Below are positions 25,820 through 35,388 of a DNA stretch of 64,000 bases, piece after piece; position 1 is the first letter of the stretch, and each line of letters begins with the position of its first letter. The notes beneath the pieces were generated by a model. It was not told the DNA's origin, ran no database searches, and saw nothing but the letters and a program-made list of their open reading frames with translations. A program made the position numbers and the translations under genes. The DNA is taken from the NCBI GenBank assembly GCA_029250605.1, contig JAQXEZ010000014.1:1-64000 (forward strand), given 5' to 3'. Source of the DNA: Candidatus Thalassarchaeaceae archaeon (GTDB taxonomy: Archaea > Thermoplasmatota > Poseidoniia > Poseidoniales > Thalassarchaeaceae).

Positions 25820-28800
25820 CTATTGGTCACCGTGGTCGTATTCGGGGTCTGCTACCCACTCCTCGCCAGAAGGATCCCAGAGCCAACCAGGGTGATCGGG
25901 GAAACGCTGTAGTTCCTGTTTCTCGCTAGTTGTTGGTCCTTCCTCTTCCACTGGTTCAACGGTGGGCTCTTGCTCTTCTGACAGCGGGAATGGAGTGTAC
26001 TCCTTCCTTCTGCCTGTCGATGATTGCCTGCTAGGGATTAGGGAGGAGATGTCGCCACCGTTCCTAGTGTATGCCAGAGCTGCTGAAATAGACGCAATTA
26101 GCACGAGCATTATCGCACCCAAAACGTAGAGTGCTGGGCTAATCGTTGCAGCACTGGTCTCCGAGATGACTTCGATATCCAGTGTCCGGGACTGCCCAGA
26201 GATGTCCTCTGCGTTGGCTAGCATCACTGTCAGAGAGCCGTCTGAACCTGAGTCCGGCGTGAACTCGACCTGGACAGACCTCCCCTCTCCTGGTTGAAGG
26301 GTGACTAGGATTCCGTCGACAATCCTGATGTTCCAGTCGTCTGGGCCATCTGTGACTATCCTGTTTGAGATAGCGACGTTGCCTGTGTTGTGAAGCTCGA
26401 GATAGAGGTTCGTAGGGTAGTCCTCTCTTGCCTCGCTGAAGTTGATCAGGGTCCATTCGACCTCCTTCACGGTCTCAACCAATAGGGTAAGAGTCTCCCG
26501 CACTTCCACTCCATCTGCTGCCATGACCAGGGAAATCTCTGGCTCGGAGCCGGCTTCCTGACTCAATGGGATTGTGATTGAGCACCAAACCATCGCAGAT
26601 CCCCCCGGGCTTATCCTGATTGGATTGACTGAGCAGCTTGATGCCCAATCATCCGAGGGGAGTTCGAGGGACGCCTCTGGTTCCCAGATGGAGGTCCCGG
26701 CATTCTCGATTTTCCAACCCATGTCAAATGCGTTGTTGACCGGATGGGCCCCTAGGCCGAGCGGGCTCGTCGACGAGTTGATGTTGGTCCCCTCTACGAA
26801 GACGACTTCGTGGAATGAGACCTCGGGGACGGCTCCAGAGATTGCCTCTAGGCTGGTGTTCCAATCGAAGAACGTACCATCCTCAATCAGGAACCTGATC
26901 TCCACCACGCCACTCGCGGCGAGACCGTTGCCTTGGATGGAAAATGACCACTGGACGGATGAACCCATTGGGACCGTCACCTCGCTAAGGCCCCCCTGGA
27001 TGGTCCAACCACCGGGGAGTGCTCTCTCGATTGGCGTCATGGATACTTCCCTGTTCCCCTGGTTGGAAATCTGGATGGAAATCTCATGTAGTGAGTCTGC
27101 AGGGATTCCCCCCTCGCTTCCGCCCGAGCCAGGGGTGAATTCGATTGAGTCGCTTGGTTGTATCACCAGGGGGATCTGGAATGGCCATGTCTCCGAGCTA
27201 ACTCTTGATTTCACCAAAATCTCGGCATAGAATGTTGAACCGGCCGTGAGAAGGACCCCTGGTGGTGTGATCATAATTCCAGCAGTGATTGAACCGCCCT
27301 TTGACAGGGTCCCAGTCGACCCTTGTCGTGACCCCTGGAAAGGTCCGAGTTCCAGAAGCCCAGCGTCCCATCCGGCGGGTGAGGTCATTTCTATGTCATA
27401 CGTCTGAGCCCCGTTGCCGAAGTTATGTATCTCCACGGTTGTGTTTGTCACCTCGTGGGAATCCACTTGTATCTCGGCGGAAGGAAGGGTGACTTCTGGT
27501 TGGGCTAGAACGGGCACGTCGAAGAATATCTCCAATTGCGATTCGACGTCGAAGTCCTCGTCTGTTGCAGTGATAATCATGGAATATGTGCCGGGATCGG
27601 GAGGGGAAGGATGGACGAGGGTGAGGTTCACCGTGGTCGACTCGGCGGGCCCCAACTCCACATATATCTGGTCGAAGCTCTTGTACCAGTCGAACTCGAC
27701 TCCGTCTAGCTTCCTGACTGGTTTTGTTGCCTCTATGCTTGCGTTTGTATCGAAAAGAGCAAGGTTAGTCATTGCTATCTCCCACCTTGTGGTAGAATCA
27801 GAAGCATCCTGGAGGGTCTTCCATGGAGAATCTGTGGAGGCTTGGATTCCGGGGGCACTGACAACTATTGGTATCACAAGCAGGTTGTTGTCTTCGTAGA
27901 GTTCGTCTAGTTGGCCTCCTGGGTCCACCTCTATCCTGATCTCTGAGTCGCCCTTGTCAGAGGCCTCGGGGGTCCAATCCCACTCCAACCTAACTTCTTC
28001 CCCCGGTGACATCCCCAATGACTTCGTCTCAAGCGGGTCCCCGTTGATGTGTGCCGAGACGAATACCTCTGCGAAGGATCCCGATCCCTGGTTTACCACT
28101 GAGACCGAGAAGCTAGTGGGCTCCCCCACCTGGGGGATTGGGGTGGATATCTCGAAGGATCCAGGGGGGATGGAAGGGTCAGGAGTCAGGTCATTGACGT
28201 TGACACCTCTGACTGCTATAGCGAATGGCTGGTAGGTCCTGCTGCCCCCGTGGGAGAAGTCCTTGACCTTGACGTTCCATATTCCGGTGGATGCAGAGTC
28301 GATTAGGACGACCTCCACATTGTTCTTGTCATCCTTCTCTCCTCCAGTTGTGGAACGGCCATTTGCGAAGTCGTTGCCGAGGTATGTGACGGCCCCCTCG
28401 GGAGAGGTGACCGCGAGATTCAAGTCGTTCCTGAGTTGGGTCCCCGAGAAGGTCGAGCCTGGGTAGTCTGACCATGCCAAGACTATCTTGAGGGGTTCGC
28501 CGGAACGTGTTACATCGAAGTTGTATGAGGCCTCTTGGCCGCTTGACAGCCTCGAACGGTCATCGACGAAGATTCCTACGTCACTTTCTGGTAGAAGCGT
28601 GTTCACCAGATTGATCCTCCCCCATCCCTCGTCGTTGTTTGGGATGTCACGGGTGCCCATGTCCTCTGCACCCAGGATTAGCATCGCCTTCACCAGTGCA
28701 CCTTGGGGCTCTGGCCTCTCGGCAATCTCCATGAGGTACTCTCTGACGAGAGCCGATGCCCCTGCTGCTGCTGGGGTGGCCATCGATGTACCGCTGTACT

Positions 28801-30301
28801 CGACATACCAGTCGTCATTGAGGTTGTCGGGGGCTTCGGATGCTTCCTGAGCCTTGCAGGACCTCACGTAGTCGCCAGCCGCGACTATGTCGGGCTTGAT
28901 CCTACCGTCATCTGTAGGGCCCCTGCTGCTCCAGTAGTACATCTCGTTAGCGGCATCGCTGCTGTACCTGTTCACATGAGCGCCGACGGTGATTACGTTC
29001 TTCGCAGTCCCCGGGGGTGATACTCCGTCATCCCTCTCGTTTCCAGCAGCGAATAGTACCGTCATGCCGTCGTAGGACCAGTATTGATCCCAAGTTGAGG
29101 TGCGATCGTCGGCATCCTCCGATTGTGTTGAGTAGTCCCCTCCTACGTTCCAGCTACCCCAGCTGTTTGTGTGTATTCTGGCTCCACCGGAGCTGTAAGC
29201 CGAGTTCAGGAGCGAGTAGACCCCGGGACCCGACAGGGCTCCGGAGTCATCATCCTCCATTGCCTGCATGTAGAGTTCAGCTTCGGGGGCAATGCCCTCG
29301 TACGAAGCCGTGTGACTGCCTGATCCCAGTACGGTGCAGGCTACGTGCGTGCCATGCCCGTCATTAGTGTCGGCTGTTGAGCCGTCATTCGCAACGTCGA
29401 TCCTCTGGACGACCCTTGAGCCGAAGTCACCGTGGTCATGGTCGATTCCAGTATCTGCAACTGCAACCCTCTGACCACTGCCATTCAGACCGGTGAAGAA
29501 GAACTCCTCGACGGAGTTTGCTTCCATGTGTGAACGAGCAAGGTTGTTCCAGATGGATAGTTCGAGAACTGGGGAGACGAATGCTACCTCCGGATTCATT
29601 GCCAGAGATGGGATGGTTGTTGGATGTATATTTCCGAAGTGAATCCCGACGGAAGGTGACCACTCGGACTCCAGGTGATTCAGTGAAGTTCTGGCTACTG
29701 ATCCAGTTAGTCCGACCCCGGGTGAGTCGAGCCTGATCAATTCTGAGTCCTTCCACCCAATAACCTCGACCTCTGTGATTGACTTCTCGTCCCAGAGGCT
29801 GTCGTCCACAATTAGTGCTAGTGGAACTGAATGGCTCGCCGCAACGAATGGTAGACTGGAAGCCGATTCTAGTTCTTCTGACGTCCCTTGTATTAGGAAC
29901 CCAGAGGGAGGGATTGTGGTCCTAACAGCAACATCTGCGGCTTCAAGAATACCGACTCGTGCCTCCCAGAGTCCTGTGTCGGGAGAAATGAGCACCATCA
30001 TCAGATCTGATCTGTCCGCCATCATGGAAGGCGGTATACCAGAGTCAAGAGTCAAGCCCGAAGTGGTGAAGTCGCCTATCGAGGAGTCGGCCCAGAGGCC
30101 TCGCGACCCCTCTTCCCCTTGGGAGATGATTGGGGCTCCTAGGTCTCTGACGCTATTCGGATCGGGGGAAATCTCAATCCTGGTTACATCGGTGGGGAGT
30201 TCTTCAGGCATGCCATCCGGAGTTGGTGTCCCCTGGTTTGGAAGGCTTAGCGTAGATGAGAGGAGGAAGATGAGTATGAAAGCGGATATCTGTTTCTCCA
30301 T
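25820..30301 (-). CDS. Giant membrane-anchored subtilisin-like (S8) serine protease
   Basis: This 1493-residue surface protease has a signal peptide at residues 1-20. The S8 catalytic triad is intact: Asp283 (VAVADTGID), His316 (DGHGTHVA) and Ser506 (YSGTSMATPAAA), with the oxyanion Asn in LFAAGNERDD. It is followed by a P-domain-like beta region, then CARDB and NEW3-type beta-sandwich repeats to about 1390. A membrane helix (about 1398-1420) and a cytosolic tail with Glu/Pro-rich sequence follow, ending in the motif HPGWLWDPSGEEWVADPEY. It would degrade external protein while tethered to the cell. The upstream sequence has a purine-rich AGGGGAT ribosome-binding site. Confidence 0.9.
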   Translation of the reverse strand: MEKQISAFILIFLLSSTLSLPNQGTPTPDGMPEELPTDVTRIEISPDPNSVRDLGAPIISQGEEGSRGLWADSSIGDFTTSGLTLDSGIPPSMMADRSDLMMVLISPDTGLWEARVGILEAADVAVRTTIPPSGFLIQGTSEELESASSLPFVAASHSVPLALIVDDSLWDEKSITEVEVIGWKDSELIRLDSPGVGLTGSVARTSLNHLESEWSPSVGIHFGNIHPTTIPSLAMNPEVAFVSPVLELSIWNNLARSHMEANSVEEFFFTGLNGSGQRVAVADTGIDHDHGDFGSRVVQRIDVANDGSTADTNDGHGTHVACTVLGSGSHTASYEGIAPEAELYMQAMEDDDSGALSGPGVYSLLNSAYSSGGARIHTNSWGSWNVGGDYSTQSEDADDRTSTWDQYWSYDGMTVLFAAGNERDDGVSPPGTAKNVITVGAHVNRYSSDAANEMYYWSSRGPTDDGRIKPDIVAAGDYVRSCKAQEASEAPDNLNDDWYVEYSGTSMATPAAAGASALVREYLMEIAERPEPQGALVKAMLILGAEDMGTRDIPNNDEGWGRINLVNTLLPESDVGIFVDDRSRLSSGQEASYNFDVTRSGEPLKIVLAWSDYPGSTFSGTQLRNDLNLAVTSPEGAVTYLGNDFANGRSTTGGEKDDKNNVEVVLIDSASTGIWNVKVKDFSHGGSRTYQPFAIAVRGVNVNDLTPDPSIPPGSFEISTPIPQVGEPTSFSVSVVNQGSGSFAEVFVSAHINGDPLETKSLGMSPGEEVRLEWDWTPEASDKGDSEIRIEVDPGGQLDELYEDNNLLVIPIVVSAPGIQASTDSPWKTLQDASDSTTRWEIAMTNLALFDTNASIEATKPVRKLDGVEFDWYKSFDQIYVELGPAESTTVNLTLVHPSPPDPGTYSMIITATDEDFDVESQLEIFFDVPVLAQPEVTLPSAEIQVDSHEVTNTTVEIHNFGNGAQTYDIEMTSPAGWDAGLLELGPFQGSRQGSTGTLSKGGSITAGIMITPPGVLLTAGSTFYAEILVKSRVSSETWPFQIPLVIQPSDSIEFTPGSGGSEGGIPADSLHEISIQISNQGNREVSMTPIERALPGGWTIQGGLSEVTVPMGSSVQWSFSIQGNGLAASGVVEIRFLIEDGTFFDWNTSLEAISGAVPEVSFHEVVFVEGTNINSSTSPLGLGAHPVNNAFDMGWKIENAGTSIWEPEASLELPSDDWASSCSVNPIRISPGGSAMVWCSITIPLSQEAGSEPEISLVMAADGVEVRETLTLLVETVKEVEWTLINFSEAREDYPTNLYLELHNTGNVAISNRIVTDGPDDWNIRIVDGILVTLQPGEGRSVQVEFTPDSGSDGSLTVMLANAEDISGQSRTLDIEVISETSAATISPALYVLGAIMLVLIASISAALAYTRNGGDISSLIPSRQSSTGRRKEYTPFPLSEEQEPTVEPVEEEGPTTSEKQELQRFPDHPGWLWDPSGEEWVADPEYDHGDQ

Positions 30302-30368
30302 CGGCCAAATCCCCTTTTTCCCTCGCTTTGATACTATGGGTCACTCGTGAATCCAGAAGCATGTTGGA

Positions 30369-30932
30369 TTAGAATATCTCGAAAGGCGTCTGGTCTACGA
30401 ATGACTCCCTTGTCCACTCGCCCACTGGGTGAGTCCAGATGTGGAGGTCTCGCTGTGCATCGTTGTCGATGTACTCCAGTGTTATCTCGATGAAGTAATC
30501 TTCCCAAACTGACTGTCCGAAGACAACTAGCTCCAGGTCGTCCGCCGGAGTATTGGAAATCGAGCTATGAGCTGGGAGTTTCGAGAGATAGAAATCATGC
30601 CGATCAATCTCCGCCTTCTCTGAGTCTAGGAACCTGATTGTCAGACTGACGTCCTCGATTGCCCGGCTTCCCTTGTTGTCGATCTCCACTAGGACTACGT
30701 GTCCAGAACCTGCCTGCATGTATACGACTTCTACATCCACATTCTCATATGGAATCACCCAGATGATCGAGAATATCGAAGCCAGCGCTATCAATAGCAC
30801 CATTATCGAAGCAAAGACGACGCGCTTGGGAGTTATGGAGTCTGTAACGTCCTCTAGCCTCTCCAGAATTTTGTGAGCAGTATCCTCGTCCGCTTCCGAG
30901 GCTTGTCCGAGGAGTTGCCCGGGTCCCTTCAT
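30369..30932 (-). CDS. Single-pass membrane protein of unknown function
   Basis: This 187-residue protein has an N-terminal cytosolic segment of about 38 residues and one membrane helix (about 40-62, VVFASIMVLLIALASIFS). A beta-rich outer domain with 'V.IDNKGSRAIEDVSLTIRF' follows, resembling a single Ig-like/CARDB fold. ATG 30932 overlaps the stop of the upstream giant gene by 4 bp, so the two are translationally coupled and may form a complex. A longer TTG-initiated frame to 30998 is unlikely. I do not recognise a family. Confidence 0.75.
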   Translation of the reverse strand: MKGPGQLLGQASEADEDTAHKILERLEDVTDSITPKRVVFASIMVLLIALASIFSIIWVIPYENVDVEVVYMQAGSGHVVLVEIDNKGSRAIEDVSLTIRFLDSEKAEIDRHDFYLSKLPAHSSISNTPADDLELVVFGQSVWEDYFIEITLEYIDNDAQRDLHIWTHPVGEWTRESFVDQTPFEIF

Positions 30933-33900
30933 GACATCCCCCCTATCGTTGCGATGGCAGTTAGGATGCCTGAGGATACCGGTTCTGGGGCCATCCAATG
31001 ACTAGTTGAGCCTGAGAAACCAGGAATCATGTTCAGCAAGGAAAGATCGGATGCGAATCCATTGACCCCCAAGGTTGTACCCGAGGGGATTCCTCCCGTC
31101 ACTTGGGCGTCGAGCAACACCCCCCTGAGATCGACATCGATGTCATTGACCTCTGCCGTGGCTCTTGCAGAAATTATGATCCTCCCCCCTTGGACGTCAG
31201 AAACCTCAATCAACTGATAGCCTGGAATCATCACGGTCACTCTTCCGAACTCGTGAATCTCGATGTTCGCACTCTTGAGATTCTCGCCTAGGGCCTCCAT
31301 CTGTTCTAGGACAACTGGAGGTAGGGTCGGTATGTCGGTCGCCCTGAAGTACAGTCTATCGACTCCATCGCCGCTCGATCTGATGTTCAAGCCGAAGGAT
31401 TTGGTGGGCTTGATGGATAGCCTGTCTGCAAGACCCTCTGCCATCAGGACGACGTCCCCCTTGCTGTTTATCGCCCTCCCTTGGGCTTCGATGTAGAGAG
31501 ACATACCCTCGCTGGATGCAGAGAAGTCAAGGATTGGCATTCCTTGGAAAGCCAGATTCTTGGTTATGTCGAAGTTCAAGTCGGGTTCCGTTGTGAGATT
31601 CATCGACCCTGGGACTTGAGTCAAGAACAAGGTTGCGGGCCACCACGAGCCATCCATCCACTGCATCTGCTGAATCATTATCGAACCCACGCCTAGGTCT
31701 CCCTGTCGAAACTGCTCGGGAACTGTCACGTCCATCGAGATGGCGTTACCTAGGCTTGCTTGTATCTCGACAGACTCTGGGATGTCTTGGACCATCATCT
31801 CCGTCCTGCTCCCTGACTGCCTATCCAGCAGAAGGGCATGGAACCACTCTAGCCTGTTGGACATGGAGTAAAGAGTCGAGGTAGAGGTCTCAGTTATCCC
31901 TCCCACCGTCTCTGTTCGGAAGACCGAGTCAACCAGTAGCGATGTCGGCTTACCTACCTCGAGACCGTTAATCGTGAGGAAGATGTCCTGCCCGTTGACG
32001 CCCTTGGAGGCGATTACTAACTCGGAATTGAATGGTTCCCATCCCTCTAGGCCTATTGATACGGCCCAAACCTCTCCTTTAGGATTCATAGTTCTGGATA
32101 CCGAGAGGTCGACCAATGCTGGCAGGTTTGGAATCCATGTCTTGAGGTGGAAGCCCTCGGAAATCCCATTAGGTGCAGAATTCAGAACTATTCCATGTAC
32201 CCACTCTGGCTCATCTATCGAGTCTGTACCCATGCTTGACTCGACAACTAGATCGAAAATTGAGTCGGCCTCTAGCCCGAGGGAGAATGAGAAGTTCCCC
32301 TCCCCGGTGCTGGATCCAGTGGAGATATCAGTAGTTATTCCGGAGAGGACTCCATTCACAGATCTTCCCAGGTCTGAGAAGCCACCGATGAAGAATGCGA
32401 CCCCTGCCATCCCCTGTGAGGAGTTTATTTCAGGGATGTCAAGAGAGGGTCCTGAATCCGAACCGGTAGGAATCTCGACAGATAGTCTGGAGGGGAGGGG
32501 GTCAATCTCAGCTAGCACATTCAACGGGAGATTCTCGCTGGATGGGGCGTTTCCTATGTTTATCCTCATTGCATTCCTACCCTCGATAGTGGCGAATGCG
32601 GTCCCAATTCCAGCATTCCCCGACGCCCCCTCCTCGAGAGGTTTGATCCATCCCACCTCACTTACTCCTGATATCGTAGTTGAAAGGGACGATGTGTTGC
32701 TCAGGGGGTCGTGGTGGAAGAGGAAATGGTCCCCTTCCATTGACAGTGGCGTTACTGAGTCACTGATTTGGGCCTCAATCAAATCGATTGCTGAGTCTGA
32801 TGACCAAGATGTCACCGGCCCAGAGGTTGTTGAGAATGAGCTAGGGAATCCAGATACACGGACGGCCTGGCGATGGGATCCGTCGTATCCTGTGTATACG
32901 ATTGATCCTATTTCAGAAGATGCGGAGTAATCGACACCACCGGGGGAAACAGATATTGTGATGTTGTTTGGGATATCGGATAGCCATGCAGACTGATAAT
33001 CTGGATTATCCAGGGATGATGTCTGATGGCTGACGTAGGACAGTCTGATATCCTTGTTCGAAACTGTCTGTAGGATCAGTTCCTGAGTTCCAGTGGAGTT
33101 GTCGTCCACAAGTGAGAAGGCTTGCATGCCAGAGAAGTTCACGCTAGCTGCTACTGGAACGAGGGGTTCCTTGGGTCCATGGTCGGTTTGGATCATGCCT
33201 AGTCCACGATCCAGAGACAGTATTACGTGGTTCCCATAAGACGTCAGATGATCAGAGGAACCTATCTGCATCGAAAGCTCAGAGAGAGGAAATGGACTTC
33301 TTGATGCTAGCCAATTATCGGTCATTAGAAGGTGGATCTCTCTTCCGGAGATTCCACCCGCATCGACGCTACTGCTAATCAGCTCAACAATCGTGGATGG
33401 CACTTCATTCAAGATACTCCCCACATCGAGAAAGACATCGACCAAATTGAGGAGGACCGAGTCAACAATCTTTGAAATGAAGTCGAGATTGTTACCTGAG
33501 TCTAGAGAATTGTTGGATTCTGGTGGGCCACCCAGCCCGAATGAGCCGTAAACTGCTACTGCTGATGGAATTGAGTCTGCAAAGATATGGATGCGTCTGT
33601 GATCCTCGGCGTCCCCTCCGCGAGAAAACCATGATGTGTAGTCCAACTCTTGGATTGGCTGGACGGACCTTACTACAATCAGGCTTTCCGGTGGGTCGGC
33701 TGGATTCACTGGCAGAGTAGGGTCGTCCACGTTTTGGCTATTATCTCGGGTGAAGTTCTTGATGCCAATAATCAGGCCGAGCCTATCTGGAATGTCTCCG
33801 GGTAGTTCGGGTTGGTCCACGGATCCTAGCATCCGGAATGCTCTCTCGATCTGTCCCTCTGATAGAGTGCCGGCGGGCATACCCCTGAACCAGCCAAGTG

Positions 33901-35320
33901 AATCGGTGGTATTGCCGAATGAGCCATCTGACTCTGACTCAGGCAAGTCAGAGCGATCCTCATGGAAGTGGATATGCAAATCCGACCTCCTATCTGCCCA
34001 GTACTCGAGGGTTGTGAGGCTCTTCTCACCTGTTAGGCCCCCGGATGTTGGCAGTACGCTGTCTGTTCTCACGATTAGTTCGGCGGAGGACGGGAGGCGC
34101 TTTGACTCCCCATACGGGTGGAATCGTGCTTCGATGTATGCCAGTTCCCACATATCCCTGTCAGAGTTGTCTTTGGGGGGGGAATAGTGAATGTAGCCGA
34201 ATCCAGCTGAGACACCGCATGAGATCTCGAGGGATGTTCTAGTGTACAGTTCCGATGTGTTGTAACTCTCAGAGCATTCGTCCTGTCCACCGTTGTCGAA
34301 TCTCAGAGAGTAGGGTGCGGCTATGGACGCGAATGTGATTCCTGACTCTTCTGGGGGGTCGGCAAGACCGAATGGATCTGTTATGGCTGCAAGGAGGATC
34401 GTGGCGAAGTCTTGACCGGTTCCAGCTAGATCGAAGTAAAGCCTCTCAATGCCCACTTCGAACTTGAAGTCATTTGGAGGGGTGGTGAACCTAGAGTCGA
34501 TGACCCAGACATAGCTCTCCCCACCTCCGAGATTCAGGAGTGAACCAGAAGATGAGTAGGAGAATGCCTTGATCAAGGACACGTGCAGTGAATCCATGTT
34601 ATCCCAATCTGTATCGGAGGCACTGTTTCCGATGTCTCTGACCGAGAATTGAATTCCGGGCTCAATCCAAAGAGTGCCGCCCTCTATCCCCCACCCACTG
34701 ATGAAGTCTACGTCCACGGTCAATCCCACCTGGATATCATCATCGCCATCTCCGTCGACGTCGACTGAATGCAACAGGGCCTCTGTGTTCGTGTTAATGA
34801 TGGAAAATAGTGAGGCGCTGAATGAGACCACCTGGTACTGCTCGGTGATTTGTCCATTGTCATCTACGTACTGTGTCCAGATGACATAATCTGTGATGTT
34901 GAATAGAGTCTGCCAGATGTTGTCAACCATACCAGGGTTGTTGCCTCCCGTCAGCAGTAGGTCGTAGGGGGCCGGATGTTCTGGAGATGGCGGCGAGGTG
35001 CTTACCAGAGAGAGGCCGTCGATAGTCGGGCCGACCTCGGAGATAGGGCTATCTGGATCCGAAGAAGTGACTGAGTCTCGAACAGCATCAATTCTTGAGT
35101 CTGCCAGGGGTGAGACTGAGTTTGATCCCAAGAATGATGCCCTCTCATCAAGCATGTCATTGAGTTCCTCTAGAACCCCGAAATCGCTAGACTCGAATCT
35201 CGGCTCCCCGTTCACGCTGGCAAAGGGCAATAGCAATGGGGAAACGAATATTACAGCCAATATTAGAGTGGCCTTTGCTGAACCTAGGTGGTGTTTTCCC
35301 GGATGTGGTTCTCGGGCCAT
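30929..35320 (-). CDS. Giant secreted protein of unknown function
   Basis: This 1463-residue protein has a signal peptide (ATLILAVIFVSPLLLPFASV). The rest is beta-rich, Ser/Asp/Gly/Pro-rich sequence with few cysteines and no catalytic motif that I recognise. No convincing C-terminal membrane anchor is visible, although the last 15 residues are mildly hydrophobic. The coupled downstream single-pass protein could hold it at the membrane. ATG 35320 is chosen over GTG 35332. A 19-bp palindrome sits just upstream of the start. It could be an S-layer-like or adhesin-like component, but nothing in the sequence proves this. Confidence 0.75.
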   Translation of the reverse strand: MAREPHPGKHHLGSAKATLILAVIFVSPLLLPFASVNGEPRFESSDFGVLEELNDMLDERASFLGSNSVSPLADSRIDAVRDSVTSSDPDSPISEVGPTIDGLSLVSTSPPSPEHPAPYDLLLTGGNNPGMVDNIWQTLFNITDYVIWTQYVDDNGQITEQYQVVSFSASLFSIINTNTEALLHSVDVDGDGDDDIQVGLTVDVDFISGWGIEGGTLWIEPGIQFSVRDIGNSASDTDWDNMDSLHVSLIKAFSYSSSGSLLNLGGGESYVWVIDSRFTTPPNDFKFEVGIERLYFDLAGTGQDFATILLAAITDPFGLADPPEESGITFASIAAPYSLRFDNGGQDECSESYNTSELYTRTSLEISCGVSAGFGYIHYSPPKDNSDRDMWELAYIEARFHPYGESKRLPSSAELIVRTDSVLPTSGGLTGEKSLTTLEYWADRRSDLHIHFHEDRSDLPESESDGSFGNTTDSLGWFRGMPAGTLSEGQIERAFRMLGSVDQPELPGDIPDRLGLIIGIKNFTRDNSQNVDDPTLPVNPADPPESLIVVRSVQPIQELDYTSWFSRGGDAEDHRRIHIFADSIPSAVAVYGSFGLGGPPESNNSLDSGNNLDFISKIVDSVLLNLVDVFLDVGSILNEVPSTIVELISSSVDAGGISGREIHLLMTDNWLASRSPFPLSELSMQIGSSDHLTSYGNHVILSLDRGLGMIQTDHGPKEPLVPVAASVNFSGMQAFSLVDDNSTGTQELILQTVSNKDIRLSYVSHQTSSLDNPDYQSAWLSDIPNNITISVSPGGVDYSASSEIGSIVYTGYDGSHRQAVRVSGFPSSFSTTSGPVTSWSSDSAIDLIEAQISDSVTPLSMEGDHFLFHHDPLSNTSSLSTTISGVSEVGWIKPLEEGASGNAGIGTAFATIEGRNAMRINIGNAPSSENLPLNVLAEIDPLPSRLSVEIPTGSDSGPSLDIPEINSSQGMAGVAFFIGGFSDLGRSVNGVLSGITTDISTGSSTGEGNFSFSLGLEADSIFDLVVESSMGTDSIDEPEWVHGIVLNSAPNGISEGFHLKTWIPNLPALVDLSVSRTMNPKGEVWAVSIGLEGWEPFNSELVIASKGVNGQDIFLTINGLEVGKPTSLLVDSVFRTETVGGITETSTSTLYSMSNRLEWFHALLLDRQSGSRTEMMVQDIPESVEIQASLGNAISMDVTVPEQFRQGDLGVGSIMIQQMQWMDGSWWPATLFLTQVPGSMNLTTEPDLNFDITKNLAFQGMPILDFSASSEGMSLYIEAQGRAINSKGDVVLMAEGLADRLSIKPTKSFGLNIRSSGDGVDRLYFRATDIPTLPPVVLEQMEALGENLKSANIEIHEFGRVTVMIPGYQLIEVSDVQGGRIIISARATAEVNDIDVDLRGVLLDAQVTGGIPSGTTLGVNGFASDLSLLNMIPGFSGSTSHWMAPEPVSSGILTAIATIGGMS

Positions 35321-35327
35321 TACAGAA

Positions 35328-35346
35328 CGCACCTCTTAGAGGTGCG
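35328..35346. promoter_or_regulatory. 19-bp palindrome overlapping the ribosome-binding site of the giant secreted gene
   Basis: This is a perfect palindrome with 9-bp arms around a single central base (T35337). On the minus strand the second arm contains GAGGTG, a plausible Shine-Dalgarno sequence about 9 nt before ATG 35320. It could be a hairpin that hides the ribosome-binding site, an operator, or a terminator for the upstream gene that ends at 35389. A CTATAG just upstream could be a TATA element. Confidence 0.5.
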
Positions 35347-35388
35347 CTATAGGGTATTGCCCTCCTTGTAACTCTGGATATCACGATT

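Noticed and set aside
31974-32930. 318-codon plus-strand frame antisense to the giant secreted gene
   Set aside because: It is a mirror of Ser-rich codons in the real gene, with no signal peptide, domain or ribosome-binding site.
34175-34182. Run of eight G in the giant secreted gene as a phase-variable contingency tract
   Set aside because: Runs of seven or eight G or C also occur in manB (about 56246), the MCC carboxyltransferase (about 6124), nuoN (about 12125) and between genes (about 60917). It is therefore a general feature of the genome and not specific evidence of phase variation.
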